DNA of 64,000 bases from Flammulina velutipes (taxonomy: Eukaryota; Basidiomycota; Agaricomycetes; Agaricales; Physalacriaceae): positions 2,666,001 through 2,730,000 of the forward strand of contig CM022372.1 of NCBI GenBank assembly GCA_011800155.1, written 5' to 3'. This document shows positions 12,500 to 24,812 of this stretch, one piece after another. Each line of letters begins with the position of its first letter. Positions within the stretch are counted from its first letter, which is position 1. Below the pieces are notes generated by a model, which saw only the letters and a program-made list of their open reading frames with translations, did no database searches and was not told the DNA's origin. The position numbers and the translations under genes are program-made.

Positions 12500-14740
12500 T
12501 TACAACGGGTTGTTGAAAAATACGTCCGAAACAAAGTCAATAGCCTCCTCGCGTCACGTATCCTGCGTGAGGCTCAACGGGGCGGATGCATCGTCACTGA
12601 ACACCAACATATCCCGCGACTCCGACGTCCATTTTGGCCACTTGATCCCAGTATTCCCGTTAGGATCCAGCGTAGCGACGAATCGAATGAGGTAATCCGC
12701 CATATCGCCACCACCATACACATTGACGAGGTCTGCGGCATGGAACGAACCCAGCACTGGGAGGCTTTTCTGGCGCTTATAATCTGCAAGTTCATATTAG
12801 TCCCAAGACACACAAAATACATCCGTATGGACGTACTGTAAGTGTACATATCTTGCTTTCCAGCTCGCTCGTGCAGGAAGAATCGCCGGGGAGCTTGAAA
12901 GAGCGCATCTCCTTGGAAGGCAGAGGAGCGTTTGAACTGTGGCGTTATAGCGTTGGCGGTGCCAGTGTCAAAAGGAGAACCTTGAGTCGGGTCAGCAGGG
13001 TATAGATCCATAAGCCTCTCAATGTCCTCTTCGGGGGCGGTAGGAAGCCAGTTCCTCAAGACGAGTGCCTTGAATTCAGCCTCGGTACTGGGATCGGCTT
13101 CAACTAGGTTCAGGCTACAACCGAAAAACTACGAACCTGATTTTTGGGCGCAGTCCAAACGAAGTACCCTCGTCATCACAGTTGCCTGCGCAAACACGTT
13201 CAGAATACTAGGCGGATAGGAATGAAAGCAAACACACCGGTAATAAGCGTAATATTCGCTACCTTCCCCTGGGATACGAGGCGCTGAGGGAAGTCGCTGA
13301 GGAAAGAGCCATCTGCCTTCGGCAGCCACGCAAACTCTGCGGACTCGTCGAAGGCCGCTTTTAGTATATCAAAATCGACGGTTCTCAAACAAGCGAGAGT
13401 ATCTTCAGCGCCGGTGCAGCCCGTCCTGTTGACGATGTCATCGTAGGCTATGTAATATGACTTAGCATGAATATAGGTACTATCTATCAGAGACAGTACC
13501 TTCCTGCCCATTTTCGATACCACCGACAGGAAGAACAGCCCCGGATTGCGCGAAAGCTGCTCGGAATAGACCCTCAGGATCCCCATCGTTGGCAACCATG
13601 TGTAAGGAGATGGATATGGCGCCTGCGGATTCGCCCCAGCTAGATACAACCATAAGTCTCCAGCGAAATATATGACAAAATTGGACTGTACAGTGTCACT
13701 TTTGAGGGATCCCCACCAAAGGCAGAAATATACTTTTGGACCCATTTCAAGGCTAATCGTTCTATACAGTCAATCAGATGGTGTACTGCTGCTCATAACA
13801 TGTGAACGTACGGTCCCGCAAGCCAAGGTTACCCAAACCAGCCTCCTTGACCTCTTTGCTAGCCAAAAATCCAAAGCCTATAAGAGTGATGTCAGTACAT
13901 GAGGAGTTGCATGATCATGATACATACCAGTAAGACGATAGTTCAAGGACACGTAAATCACCGGCTCCTCGAGCTCGAGGGAGCGCGACACGATACTTGA
14001 GCCATTATACCTAGGATATCCATTGGTATTAGTATTAATGTACATCCATGGACATCGACTTACCCCGTAGTTCCTCCAGCCTCAAAGCTTCCTATGGAGT
14101 CATTCAACAATGTCTCAGTGGCCCATGGCATATATATCTTACCTCCATAAATCCACTGATACAAGCCCAATATCAGTACCAGTCGGACACCGGTCGAAAT
14201 AAAATAGCGTACCACAACAACGGGAAGCTTCGCTCCCGCCTTTGCGGACGCAGGTTTCATAACGTTCACAGTCAGGCCTGACCGTATATCAGCATTGTAT
14301 CGTACCAAAACACCTCAAAGCTACTCACAGTCCTCCGATGTCGGGCCTGTGGGATTGAACGCCTGGACCTGGAGCAAGAACTCTATAGTCTCCGGCGGAA
14401 GGTCGTTAACCGGTGGACGTTCCAATGCCTTTGGGACACACCAAGGCCCAAAGGCCGTCGCGTCGTAGAACCCAGAGTATGGATCAACAAGTTCGGGCAG
14501 CTGGAGTCGAAATTCGCCGGCACTGGTAAATAATCGGGATGGTTAGACAAGAACCGCCACTGACTCGGATACGAAAGAGAAGACTCACGTCGACTTGGCG
14601 AACGGAATCCCAAGGAATTTAGCAACATTCCCGCTTTGCACTCCAGTAAATACTCCGTTGTCCAAGCGGACTCTTGGGGCCGAAATGATGCTGGCTGCAG
14701 TGAGGGCTATGACTCTCAGGCTCAAGAGCTGGAAGTACAT
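12500..14740 (-). CDS. secreted type-B carboxylesterase/lipase (alpha/beta hydrolase)
   Basis: This enzyme should hydrolyse carboxylic esters outside the cell. The start at 14740 gives a hydrophobic leader (MYFQLLSLRVIALTAAS) followed by the family N-terminal motif GNVAKFLGIPFAKST. After an intron comes ELVDPYSGFYDATAFGPWC. The nucleophile elbow reads WGESAGAIS, with the serine in GESAG, and is spliced directly after FGGDPSK; it is followed by FRAAFAQSGAV. The catalytic His lies near the C terminus in LGSFHAADLVNVYG, the position usual for the family. The gene has about ten short introns and stops at 12500. It converges on the F-box pseudogene. Frames join cleanly at every junction checked, so it appears intact. 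Substrate not predictable. Confidence 0.88.
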
Positions 14741-14947
14741 TATGGTTATGCGAACGAGAGAACGAGAAGGATGGATGCTCCTTATAGCCTGAGCCTAGCG
14801 TTGGAAGTCCATTGAACGAACGAGAGAACGAGGAAGATGATCACGTAGTGAGCGGATGACCCATCTTATGTTATAGTTCCAGAGTTCCAGTATGTCGAGG
14901 AACGAAAATGATTGGAGTCGAAGGAGGACGTGGAGATTAGTAAGCAT

Positions 14948-15040
14948 GGCCGCCTGGCGAAATGGCATCGCGTCTGACTACGATAGAGTGAAGGATACGT
15001 ATGTATCAGGAGATTGCAGGTTCGACCCCTGCGGTGGTCA
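14948..15040 (+). tRNA. tRNA-Arg(ACG) with a 21-nt intron
   Basis: A full cloverleaf can be drawn. The acceptor stem GGCCGCC (14948-14954) pairs with GGTGGTC (15033-15039), with A as discriminator base. The D stem is GCG/CGC. The anticodon stem TCTGA/TCAGG surrounds the loop CTACGA, with anticodon ACG at 14980-14982. The T arm is GCAGG-TTCGACC-CCTGC. About 21 bases (14984-15004) between positions 37 and 38 are extra and sit where eukaryotic tRNA introns lie. The mature length would be about 72. Confidence 0.9.
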
Positions 15041-15136
15041 TTTTGCTCCTTTGAAGCACAAGTATACCAAGAATACAATTTAGATAGCAATCCAGAATCC
15101 ATCATGATCAAAAAAAAACTAGATACAACAGTCCGT

Positions 15137-16437
15137 TCAAGCAGAAGCAGAAGGACGAATAGCCTGCTGCACCGGGAGTTTTTCCATCTTGGCTGCAACC
15201 TGCAACCACAACGAATAACTCGTCCCATCCCCGAACAAATCGTGCGGGAATCCAGGATCGAAGGGGCTGGCCTTCTCGAGCGCGGCGATGTGCTCGGGCG
15301 TCAAGACGATATCGAGCGCCTCGAGGTTGCTCCTGAGGTGCTCGATCTTCCTGCCACCGATGACGGGGAATACGTACGGCGTCTTTTGCATGACATAGGC
15401 GATGGCGACTATAAGTATTCATCAGCTCAAACCAAAGTCACTGACTTGCAAAGGGAAAAACTAACCAGATCGCAAAGACTTTGCGCCAATCTCCTTCGCG
15501 ACAGCCTCGAGGGTGTGGGAGATGGCGACTTCCTTCTCGGTGCGCTCCCAACCCCCAAAGAGCGTCCGTCCCCCCTCGCCCGATTCCTTTCTCTTCTTCT
15601 CCTCTTCGTCCGAACGGAGACGCCCGGCACCGAGGACCTCCCAGGGCGTCAGCGCCAAACCCAGGGAGCGCGCCATGGGGATGATATCGCGCTCGAACGA
15701 CCGTTCGATGATGTTCCACTTGCCTTGATACACCGAGAAGGGCGTCTTCCCGTGGTCTTTGGCGTACTGCACGGCTTGCGAGACGACCCATGCTGGGGCG
15801 TCGGAGATGCCTAGGTAGAGGACTTTTCCGGAAACGACGAGGTTGTGGAGGGAGTCGACGACTTCTTCGATGGATGTTTCGTAGTCCCACCAGTGGAGGT
15901 AGAGGATGTCGATGTAGGATGTGCGGAGTTTGCGTAGACTATCGTTGACGCTGTTGTGGAGGGATTTGGTGCCATTGCCGACGTAGCTGACTTTTTGCTT
16001 GATGGCGTCGGAGTAGGTTTTGTAGCATGTCGTGTACTGTTGGTGGGGGTGTTAGGTATGGGATTGAGAAGGGGAGGGACGCGTACCTTGGTGGCAATGA
16101 CTAGCTGATCTCTGATACCGCGCGCTTCCGCCCATTCACCTATGAACTCCTCAGAGGACTCGTTTTGGCTGCTCGTGGCGTCAGCTACATACCGATGGGA
16201 AGAAAGAGCGTACTAGTTACTGGCAGTATCGATAAAGTTCCCGCCCATTTCGTAGTACCCATCGAGCAGCGCGAAACTCGACTGCTTGTCCATCGATCCG
16301 TAGGATTCTGTCCATTTGTCGCCGATGCTCATGGCGCCGAGGCAGATGGGCGAGACGCGCACGCCTGCGCGCGAGGAGAGAATGCGGTAGTTACCGAGCT
16401 TGGTTGGGGGCTCGGGGGCGACTTTCCAGTAGGCCAT
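15137..16437 (-). CDS. aldo/keto reductase, aryl-alcohol-dehydrogenase type
   Basis: This is an NADPH-dependent reductase of the AAD/norsolorinic-acid-reductase group, acting on aromatic or other aldehydes in the cytosol. The start at 16437 gives [18 protein letters not shown], the family opening. Next come [14 protein letters not shown] and [10 protein letters not shown], with the catalytic Asp, then [20 protein letters not shown] and [36 protein letters not shown] and the C-terminal coenzyme loop [16 protein letters not shown] are both present. The catalytic Tyr lies in the spliced region after NFIDTASN (NQNESSEEF follows). About four introns. An alternative start at 16470 would add eleven residues but lacks the family opening. 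It is tail to tail with no partner, next to the tRNA. Confidence 0.9.
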
Positions 16438-16964
16438 TGTTGCTTTGTTGTTGAGAATGCTATTGACCATAGGGTTTACTTATATATGACAAGGCTAGAA
16501 TGGAAAGATAAAGATCCGAGCAAGCAAAGCCGAGACCGAGAGTCAACATAACAATTTGAATGAACAGCGGCGGGTCCATGGAATCCGAGGGAGGCTGGCA
16601 TGTCGTTGGTGCAGCGGTGTATCATCCGGCGAGCACACTGCGAAACGAGACAAATCGTGATGACGGTCAAAGACAAGGAGCTTGTTATGGTCTGTAGGTC
16701 CTTGTGGGCGGTAAATTCCCGATCATAATTTGGGGAGGCGCAAGTTATTGTGCTTCCTATGCTTAAGCCTTACGCGTTTACATGAATCAACAAAGATATC
16801 ATTCATCGATACTATGTATGTAGTTTCCATGGAGCTGTTTGATAAGTATTGCTGTCCTGATAATGAATACGGTCTAAACGTTACATATTGAGGTAGGTAG
16901 GTAAGTGTGTACAATAAACGAGAAGTGGTCTCGCTTCTCACGTCCGAGCCATCTCCGTATGTAG
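16438..16964. other. intergenic
   Basis: Nothing recognisable as a gene. It contains the promoter side of the aldo/keto reductase gene and ends at the relic of an F-box leader. Confidence 0.4.
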
Positions 16965-17085
16965 TGATGGTATAAAGCAAAGATTGACATCCGCTCCTGC
17001 TTTCCAACCACCATTTTCCGTCATGGTCTCAGTCTCCCACGTTCGCACGATATTTGAACTCGCAGCCTCAGTAAATCTACCTACA
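16965..17085 (+). pseudogene. F-box leader relic, copy 4
   Basis: The core promoter box (TGATGGTATAAAGCAAAG, 16965-16982) is followed by CCAACCACCA, a start codon at 17023, and coding for MVSVSHVRTIFELAAS. An internal gap has removed part of the leader, and the match stops at about 17085, only some 15 bases before the 3' end of DUF6535 copy C. Two modules are thus fused with a truncated F-box gene at the joint. Confidence 0.65.
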
Positions 17086-17101
17086 CGCCGAAGCGCAGGT
17101 G

Positions 17102-20100
17102 TCAAACCATACTTTCATCCCCAGCCGGCGCAGTGTGCGATAGCCCAGCCGTGGCGTCCGACGAGATGGGAGGCGCAGGTTCAATCGTAGCAAGCCGGTC
17201 GCGCGACTCGCTTGCTGAAATTCGAGATGAACGTTCATCGGAAGGGCTAGCAAGTTCAATGTCCATCGGTGAAGGGGATGTGCGGAATGCCATGGTCGAC
17301 GAAACCAGTTGACGGACGCGCCTCCAAGGAGAGACTACCTCGGGTGGTCCAGGCTCCGTGGACTGTCGTACCACTGGTCTCAGACTGAGATCAGAGGGAG
17401 GAGACGCCAGAGGCGAATTAGATGGATCCTGGGGGAGAAGAATCAATATCAAGAATTAGAACCAAGATAAAGACATACCTCGAGGGAAGCAAAGAAGTCG
17501 TCTAAGACCTCAAGGGCAAACCGCATCCTATCCCGCACACGCCCAATGTACTCATGATCCTGAGGTATCGAAAGATATGGCCAGTCCCATGGTTCGACAC
17601 CAACGAGGTAATGTTTCCTATCCTGCCAGACAGCACGCTGTGGATCAAGGCGCACAAGTCTGACAAAGTTTGCTTCGATGTTTTCTTTCTCGTCGACATC
17701 GGGAAAGTGTATGTAATTCGATGCAATAACGCGACAGAGAGTGAAGAGTCTATCCGGCTCCGCGCAAAGGAATTCCATAGATTGATGAGTAAGAGAAGGA
17801 GGGTGCGAACCTCGAGCAAGCCCACTCACGAAAGCGGCAACGACACGATGAATGGGGAATGAAGCATGGAGAGCGAGCTTTGTTCGAGGAGAGAAGAGCG
17901 GTGATTCCAAGCCACATAAGAAGGTGTAGTAGGCTGCGGTGCTCTCGACGTCTGAGCTGAATGCGTATTGTAAGATGAGGGAAATGTGCAAGCTACATCT
18001 ATCTTCGACCACAGACGACCAACACAGCTCCGAGAAGAGCTTCGTAAACACATTAAGGCTAGGGATGCCGCGACGACGACGCAAGCAATATTTGTCGACA
18101 ACAGAAGTGTAACACCGAATGAGAACATCGGTGTCACTGAGCCCTTCCCACCAATCCCCGACAAAGACTTCCAGAATGCACCTCTCTGCACGCCGAAAAA
18201 TGGCTTGGGAATCACCCAGATCTGGCGGGGTCCAATCCCACGTGTCCAGGAGGATTGAAATGGTGTCCTCTGTGATAAGATTCCTATTGGTTGATAGCTC
18301 GGATATGATGTAGTCGTTGATTATACAGAGTTGGCGTAATGGAACAAAACTGGGTAGGTCAATTTGGAGGTGCGTGTCTGATACGAGGTGATTGAGCGGG
18401 ACCATGTCACAAGTAAGTGGCACTCCACCAGAGAAGGGTGAAGGTGCCTGCTGAAGATTGTCCAATACTTGAACGGCAAGTCGACATAGCAAGAAGCTGG
18501 GGTCTATGTCTTCATCAAAAAGACCAGTTATGAGTCGTTGCCAGAGCGCGGATGGGAGAAGGATTGAGCGCCCTGCATTATGTTCATGTGAAATATGGAT
18601 GAGCAAATCGTAGCATGACCAGCTCTGTGGTTCACCTCCCCTCGATTCCACAAATTTCGTCGGCGCATAGGCCAGAATGGCGGCAAGGAGGTGAAAAGGA
18701 GGTTTGAATGCCTCCGCCTCTGCCTCCCACCAGTACCGATTGATTCGAGGCACTGTGATATGTCTTTGAGCCCGTAAAAGCCGTTCAGCACGACTTTCTA
18801 GACCTGGATGAATGGACCAGCGACCGGGTTCATAGATCACTTCCTCGAAAGCGTTCTCCAGGTCGTTTCGAACAACACATAATCGATCTGAGACAGTATC
18901 AGAAAGGCAGCCCAAGGATTGCAGGACGATGCTCTTGGTGGGTGGGTTGGATGTCATTTGGTAAAGCCATATGAGAACATCACATGCGATGGACTCCGCA
19001 GCTTCATCTCCTGTCGCAGCGATACGCTCTGCGTCTTTGAGTGTGGAGTAGACAACCTTTTGGGAAGTAGACGGGTCTGACGGTGATGTATGGGTATGGA
19101 GCGCCCGCGCGGAGGCTGAGGCCCATGCAGAGGAGATCAATGTGAAAATTGGACGCATCAGAACATTGAGAATGTCCGAGAACGGCGTTCGATATGGACA
19201 TTGGGTGTAGACGATAGGAAGGATGTTCGACACTGTGTACATTGTGTATATGACGACGGTGATGAAGCCAACGATGGCAGCGAGGGGAACATTGAGAGGG
19301 ACGAGGAAGACGACGAGGCCCGCTAGGAACAATCCGAGTGCGACATGAAGGATGATGGGGAGAATGCCAATTACAGTGAGGACATGCCATTTGCGGAGAC
19401 CGTCAAACCGGTAGAAGCGGATTAGGCTGCGATCACGGGCCGTACCAGACACGATTGACATGTACTGGTATAGCCACTGCTTGACGAGGACGGCCATCAA
19501 GGCAGTGCCGAGGCTGAGCGCGAGGCTCGTAAACCAGAGGGCGTTGACCCAGACATCAAAACCTGAGGGCCCGGAAGTCATCTCGCTGGACGATATGTCG
19601 TTAATCGGGGTTCCGTTGATAAACGCGCGCTGCAGTGTAACTATTTCGAGCAAGAGTGAAGTCGAAACAGCGGGAAAGTTGTTGGATAGTGCTTGGGACG
19701 TTTGCGCGACAAAGGTGGTAAGGACAGCGGAGAAGAGACCAGCCTGTGAGGATGTCAGAAGAGATTTAGAACAGAGAACAATATCCCTACGAAAACCAGG
19801 AGCAAATCCAGACCATCTCGGGCCTCGGTGACCATGTCGTTGTCATAAACCTCACACTCGTCAAGATTTACTCTCCACGCGCGGGCGTTGGGTCCCAGTT
19901 CCTCGTAGATGGGATCCTCGGGATAAATATCCTCAAAGTCAAACTTGCCTGCAACGTGCCGTCAGCGTAGCAATCGGACTTTTAGTCAAGAAACGCACCG
20001 ATTCTCGCCTGGTTGGTGGGTACATTCAATCCAAATCGCTTCCTGCTTGGATGCCTCGCAGATGGGCGAGCAGGAGATGGACTCGTTGGGCGATGTGGGC

Positions 20101-20272
20101 AGCGATTATTTGGAGAGGCCGGACGACGACGACGGCGACTCGAGCTACGACTTTCCGATGTCTGTTGCGCTGCATCTCGATAAGACGTCTGCTGTGTTGC
20201 ATCCCGATAAGACGCCCGACGAGAGCGATTGGACGACGAGCGACTTCGAGAGCTCCTGGGTAACGACGGCAT
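17102..20272 (-). CDS. DUF6535 multi-pass membrane protein, copy C
   Basis: This is a complete paralogue with the same architecture as copy B. The Ser/Arg-rich leader starts at 20272 and carries a short duplicated block (ASYRDATQQTSYRDAAQQ). Exon 2 has FDFEDIYPEDPIYEELGPN. Exon 3 carries DVWVNALWFTSLALS, the RDRSLIRFYRFDGLRKW signature and four to five membrane segments, then a long soluble part with WEPWDWPYLSIPQDHEY-like ending before DDFFASLE. The last exon (about 17397 to 17102) gives a Pro/Ser-rich tail with WRRVRQLVSST and ends DESMV. All junctions keep frame. It is shorter than copy B in the linker after the membrane part, where B has an extra segment around TSIQLKETSSH. Role unknown. 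Confidence 0.88.
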
Positions 20273-20704
20273 GGGGCCAATGGTGGTGGGAACTGGGAAA
20301 GACGGGTTTCCTGTCAAGCGTTATTCACATCAGCTCGTGTCCCGTGTTTGCTATCTTCACACGGCAGCGTTGGACGTGTAAGCCGTCGTAGCAAGGGTTG
20401 TGTCCTTTGCCGTTAGGACCATGATGGCGGTGCCCTCGAGCTCGCTGTTATTGATTGCACATGGGAAAGAGGGAGCTACGAGCCACAGTGCGCAATGGCC
20501 GAATCAGACATGCAAGTCTTCGTGATGATCAAGCTCGGTTTCCTGCCAGTATAAACAAGATTGAAATTTCGAGTTACGGTATGTGTCGGACACGTAAGGG
20601 TAAACACTAGACATGGAACCTGCGAGAGTCAGCATTGGAGCACAATAAGATAGTATGAAGCAAGACGAACTGCTCGTGCGTTCAATAATCGACCGTGGCC
20701 GTAG

Positions 20705-20722
20705 TGATGGTGTAAAGCAGAG
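20705..20722 (+). promoter_or_regulatory. conserved F-box-module core promoter box, copy 3
   Basis: TGATGGTGTAAAGCAGAG is identical to the box at 2801. It lies 46 bases upstream of the start codon at 20768. Confidence 0.5.
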
Positions 20723-20767
20723 ATGGAATCGGATATCGGCTCTTGCTTTCCGACCACCATCTCTGTA

Positions 20768-21603
20768 ATGAACTCAGTCTTACTTCCTTACGAGCTTATA
20801 CGCCTCATCTTTGAACTTGCTGCCTCGGAGAATCGACAGACAACATTCAACCTCATCTTGGTCTCCCACGCGTCGCATAATTGGTGCGTACCATCCATTT
20901 ACCACTACGTCTTTCTTACGCTTGTTAGGCTTGAACGACAACTATACACCAAAGTGTGCATCTCTTATGCCAAGCAGACCAAGATGCTTTCGAAAGAAGC
21001 CGGGTCGCTCGAGACGACGATGCGTTCATCGCAAGCGCCGTTAAGCAACTTTACATCACACCAAACGAGAACTTGCTCTCTGTCTGTACCAATATAACTC
21101 ATCTCTCCCTACAACCTTACGCCGATGAGGACTTTCCTGCTCTCATATCCCTGCGCCATCTCGAGAATCTCAAGTACCTGGCTCTGGGTTTTGACAGTAT
21201 CATCTCTACGGATACTTCGCCACCCAACATCACACACTTGCAGCTGTACCACAGTGCATCGTTTCAGGTGCCCGCCTTCACGCACGTGTGCCCGGCTCTT
21301 TCCCATATCATGATTGACTGGACTATCTTCAACTATTTCGATCCAGTTACCGACTACCTAGAAATGCTCATGGACAGTCTACCCCCGCAACACCTCCACT
21401 TTGTCGTCACCTTGTATGATACCATGTCCTCGCTGACACAAGACGAAATGAGGTTTCTTAAGGAGCAGTATCCTCGACTCTTCCTCGTCGACGGTCGGCC
21501 TGGACCCCCACTGCAGAACACGATAAAATGCGACGCGTCCTTGATCTCGGAGTTCGAGTTCTGGGACGAGGTGGAGGAGTTTCTAGCAAGAACGACGACA
21601 TAG
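20768..21603 (+). pseudogene. F-box-type protein, copy 3, nearly complete but with a 2-base insertion
   Basis: Exon 1 reads MNSVLLPYELIRLIFELAASE and ends in SHASHNW at the same splice site as copy 1. Exon 2 then needs the sense LERQLYTKV...CQADQDAFERSR, but this copy has GTGTGCATC where copy 1 has GTGCATC. The two extra bases (near 20956) push the spliced frame into a stop. From 20956 onward the correct frame is open for 215 residues, with NITHLSLQPYADED, ENLKYLALGFDS, a complete C terminus FEFWDEVEEFLART and a stop at 21603. Either the gene is broken or a different start or splice rescues it. Transcript reads would decide. It is divergent from DUF6535 copy C, 495 bases away. Confidence 0.65.
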
Positions 21604-21941
21604 GAATCAGGATATAAAACGACGCGTTCATCCCAGATGCCTAGCCCCGGATCCGATTCATATCCACCTTTGCAATGTCGCCCAGATCCCGCTCTTTCTC
21701 TCTAGTCCTCGCTGCGGCTCGCATAGCCATGCTCTTTGTTGCACCAGCCCCAGCAACCAACATTGTGTGCTTTTTAGCTCCTCGACGCCCACATTCTCCA
21801 CCGCATTACCGCGACGAGCTGGTTCTACCCCATTTTCAGATGGCGGCGTTGCGATAAAGAGGAATTTCGGACATGTGCACCAGACGCTGGACATCGATTT
21901 GTGCGGTATAATGAGTACTCTTGACGGTTTTACAGTAATAA
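21604..21941. other. intergenic
   Basis: No supported gene; it separates the F-box copy 3 end from the P450 3' end (convergent). Confidence 0.4.
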
Positions 21942-23980
21942 TCAAGAGCGAGGTGTATTGAGAACGTTCTCAAGCGCCTCAAACCTAGGCGTTATCTTAC
22001 ACTTAAACGGCAGAGGGTGTCTGTCAATGAACATTAATTCCGAATCATCCAGGTTATCCGAAATCAAACTCACGAGATGATGCCGTCTGTATAAGCCATG
22101 GTATCCGGTAGGATCGCCTTTCCGTCCGCATCCTCTTCAGGTGCGATGTCGAACGCCCAAAGCAACGACGCCATTGCGATAAAGGCCGACTTCGCAGCAA
22201 AGAACCGACCGGGGCAAATTCTTCGACCATAGCCAAATGAACTCGTAGGGTGCGGCTCTGGGTTTGGACCCATGAACCTATCGGGATTGAATGCTGAGGG
22301 GTTTTGATAGGTAGCTTCGTCGTGCAGGATAGCCCTACCGGGAAAGTAAGCACAAGGGGCACAATGAAGAAAATGGCTCACCAAGTATTTCCCGATATGA
22401 TGGACCCTGTTTGGTGGCGCAGTGGGTGATAAGCAAGATACCGAGAATAGATGGGGCATACCTGCAGGAATGAAGTACCCGTCATAAATATCGTCTGAGA
22501 CGGCAGCATGCGCGACTCCTGGAGAGGGATTACTATAACACGGACATCCACAGCTTGTTTCTCTCACCCAAGTTTAGTACAGGCCTCCATCTCATCGCCT
22601 CCAAAACAATGGCCTCGATATACTGCAAGTTATCGTAGTCATCGAAAGTCGGCAGCCTATCTCGACCAACAATCTTATCCAGCTCTGCATGAGCTCGGGC
22701 GGCAAATTCCGGGTGATGGATGAGACCAATAATAGCAGTCAGGACAACGGAGACTGTCTGCGCATAGAGGATGAGTACGCGCTCAGGCTAAGCGCAATGA
22801 GGGTGACATACCGTGTCTGCGCCAGCAACAAATGCTACGCTAGCTGTGCTCTTGACAATGGTGGTCATATCAAAACCGGACTGCTGTGTGGCACCAAAAT
22901 ATTCCAGATTTTCTGTGACGAAGCATGTCTCTGCTGTTCCAGCTGCCTAAAACGATGAAAGCCAGATTATTGGACGTCAAGATAATGCACCGGAAAGCTT
23001 ACCATGGATTCTAAGACATTATGGAACGGCTGGTCTCTAGCTGCGATAGCCAATTCCCCATTCTTTATCGCATCCCGCTTGAACGAGGCGAATGGGAACC
23101 AGGCTTTGAATTGCTCAGCAAACATAGACAGAACGAAGACGTCAATGAGTTACATGGAATCCACTTCAATAGCGGGAAAAAATCAACATAAAAGTAGCCA
23201 GGTATCAAAGCATGCTGCAGTCCGCGAAGTGCCTTGTCTGCAAGTGCGACTAGTGGATCGTCTTTTGCCTGAGTTTCGTGGCCGTAGGCAATGAGCAGGA
23301 TGGTTGACCCCGTGTAACTTGTAACGTTATCAGATTGAGAAGCCAGGTTACATCTGAGGCACTTACTGGCGAATGTGACTAAAGAGGTCCTGCGGAGAGT
23401 CGAGCATTTGCTGCAAGAGGGCATGCGCACCAGCCAGCTGTACGGGCTGATGCCTGACGATGTCATTAGCTTGGAAGTATTGATGGAAGACTTTACGGTG
23501 GAGTCTGAATTGAATGTTTAGAAGCAGTCAGCCACAAAAAGGTACGAACGAACCTCCATTCATCGGAATACCGCATGTTGTTAAAGTCCCATTCCCATCG
23601 AGTAAGGTCGTTGGCCATGTGGAACGCTGGCAACGTCACGAGTGTGAGGCAGAAGTGGAGCGGGAGGGAAAAAACATACCAGGCCTATCGGCGTAGTTGG
23701 CGGAACGTTTCTCGAAAAGCTCGTTCGCGACCTTTGCAGAGTTGAGGACAATAAAGGGCTGTCCGAAGACCTCGAGCGATACGATATCGCCATACTGCGA
23801 CTTCATTTCGGTGAAGGTCAGAAATGCCTTATCGGTCGGTCTGTTGAAGAGGTTTCCGACAAATGGGAGACGCCTGGGTCCGGGAGGTAGAGGGAGACGA
23901 CTACGACTATGGTGACGTCTGAAGACCAATGCCGCAGCGACAGTAAAGAGTAGAGACAAGACGAAGTGGTAGGTTGCCAT
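21942..23980 (-). CDS. cytochrome P450 monooxygenase
   Basis: This is a haem-thiolate oxygenase of the endoplasmic reticulum using a reductase partner. The start at 23980 gives a membrane anchor (MATYHFVLSLLFTVAAALVF) and the proline hinge LPLPPGPRRLPFVGNLFN. Other landmarks in spliced order are GDIVSLEVFGQPFIVLNS, MRYSDEW...LHRKVFHQYF, the I-helix AFVAGADT, the K-helix YIEAIVLEAMRWRP with ExxR, FNPDRFMGPNPEPHP, and the haem loop FGYGRRICPGR with the ligand Cys. A final short exon supplies SHPLPFKCKITPRFEAL and the stop at 21942. About ten introns. The sequence resembles the CYP64-like group abundant in Agaricomycetes. All motifs are intact, so it is probably active; the substrate is unknown. 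Confidence 0.92.
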
Positions 23981-24812
23981 CCTAACTCGTACGAATGGCG
24001 TCGCAGATCGAATAATGCCTGGCGATTCTGTCTTATGAAGCCTTTCAAGCTGACTCCGCTGAGCCAGGTGATCTTCGATTCAAGAATGGTGCGCATGTGA
24101 AGATTCGTGGGTAGATTGCCAATGCTAAGATACACAACGGCAGAACCAATTGTGCGTTTTCATTGAAGCTCGCAGGTATCTATGACTGAATAAGTAATAC
24201 TCACAATAGATCCAGGAGAGAACATACCTTTGTATGTAGTCATCCGATGGCTCGTAATGCAGCCGTCGTAGAATACGAAGACGAAAAGTTTGAGAGCTTC
24301 CCATAAAATAATGATTGCCTACATCGCGTCCGAGAGAGCTTGAAGGTTTTGGGTCATGTGGCAAGTGAAGAAGAATGTCCGGAACAGCCAATCGACAACT
24401 GTGCTCTCGTCAAGATACCTCCACCGTGTCCCAGGCAAGACCACGTTCTCCAAATCGAGAGCAGAAGCATGGTATTAGTGATGGTCAACGGCAATGCTAT
24501 GAGAGAGATATTTGTTGGCTCAGAGGCATGCATGCGCAGTTCATTTGGGAGTTTTTCTAGGACAACGTCGGTGTGGCAGATGCTAGGTTTGCATGAACGC
24601 GCGCGCCGGGAGCGTGATATGTTGGGTCACTTGGGTGTACACTGTGGAATGACGACTAAAACACAAGTGTGAGCTCATGGTACAGATAAATGAAGACAGC
24701 GACATGTGCATGGAGATGCATACCTTAGAGATGGTGGTAGTTAGGAAGAGAGAGCCGTACTACACTTCCGAGCGTCGTCATCATTGCGGCTCTGCCTAAA
24801 ATGGCAATGAAC
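23981..24812. other. intergenic upstream of P450
   Basis: No supported gene. Open stretches here have no recognisable protein sense. The region ends at the poly-T run that marks the LINE tail. Confidence 0.4.

Noticed and set aside
15014..15814. 266-codon plus-strand open frame
   Set aside because: Antisense to the aldo/keto reductase and overlapping the tRNA; no independent support.
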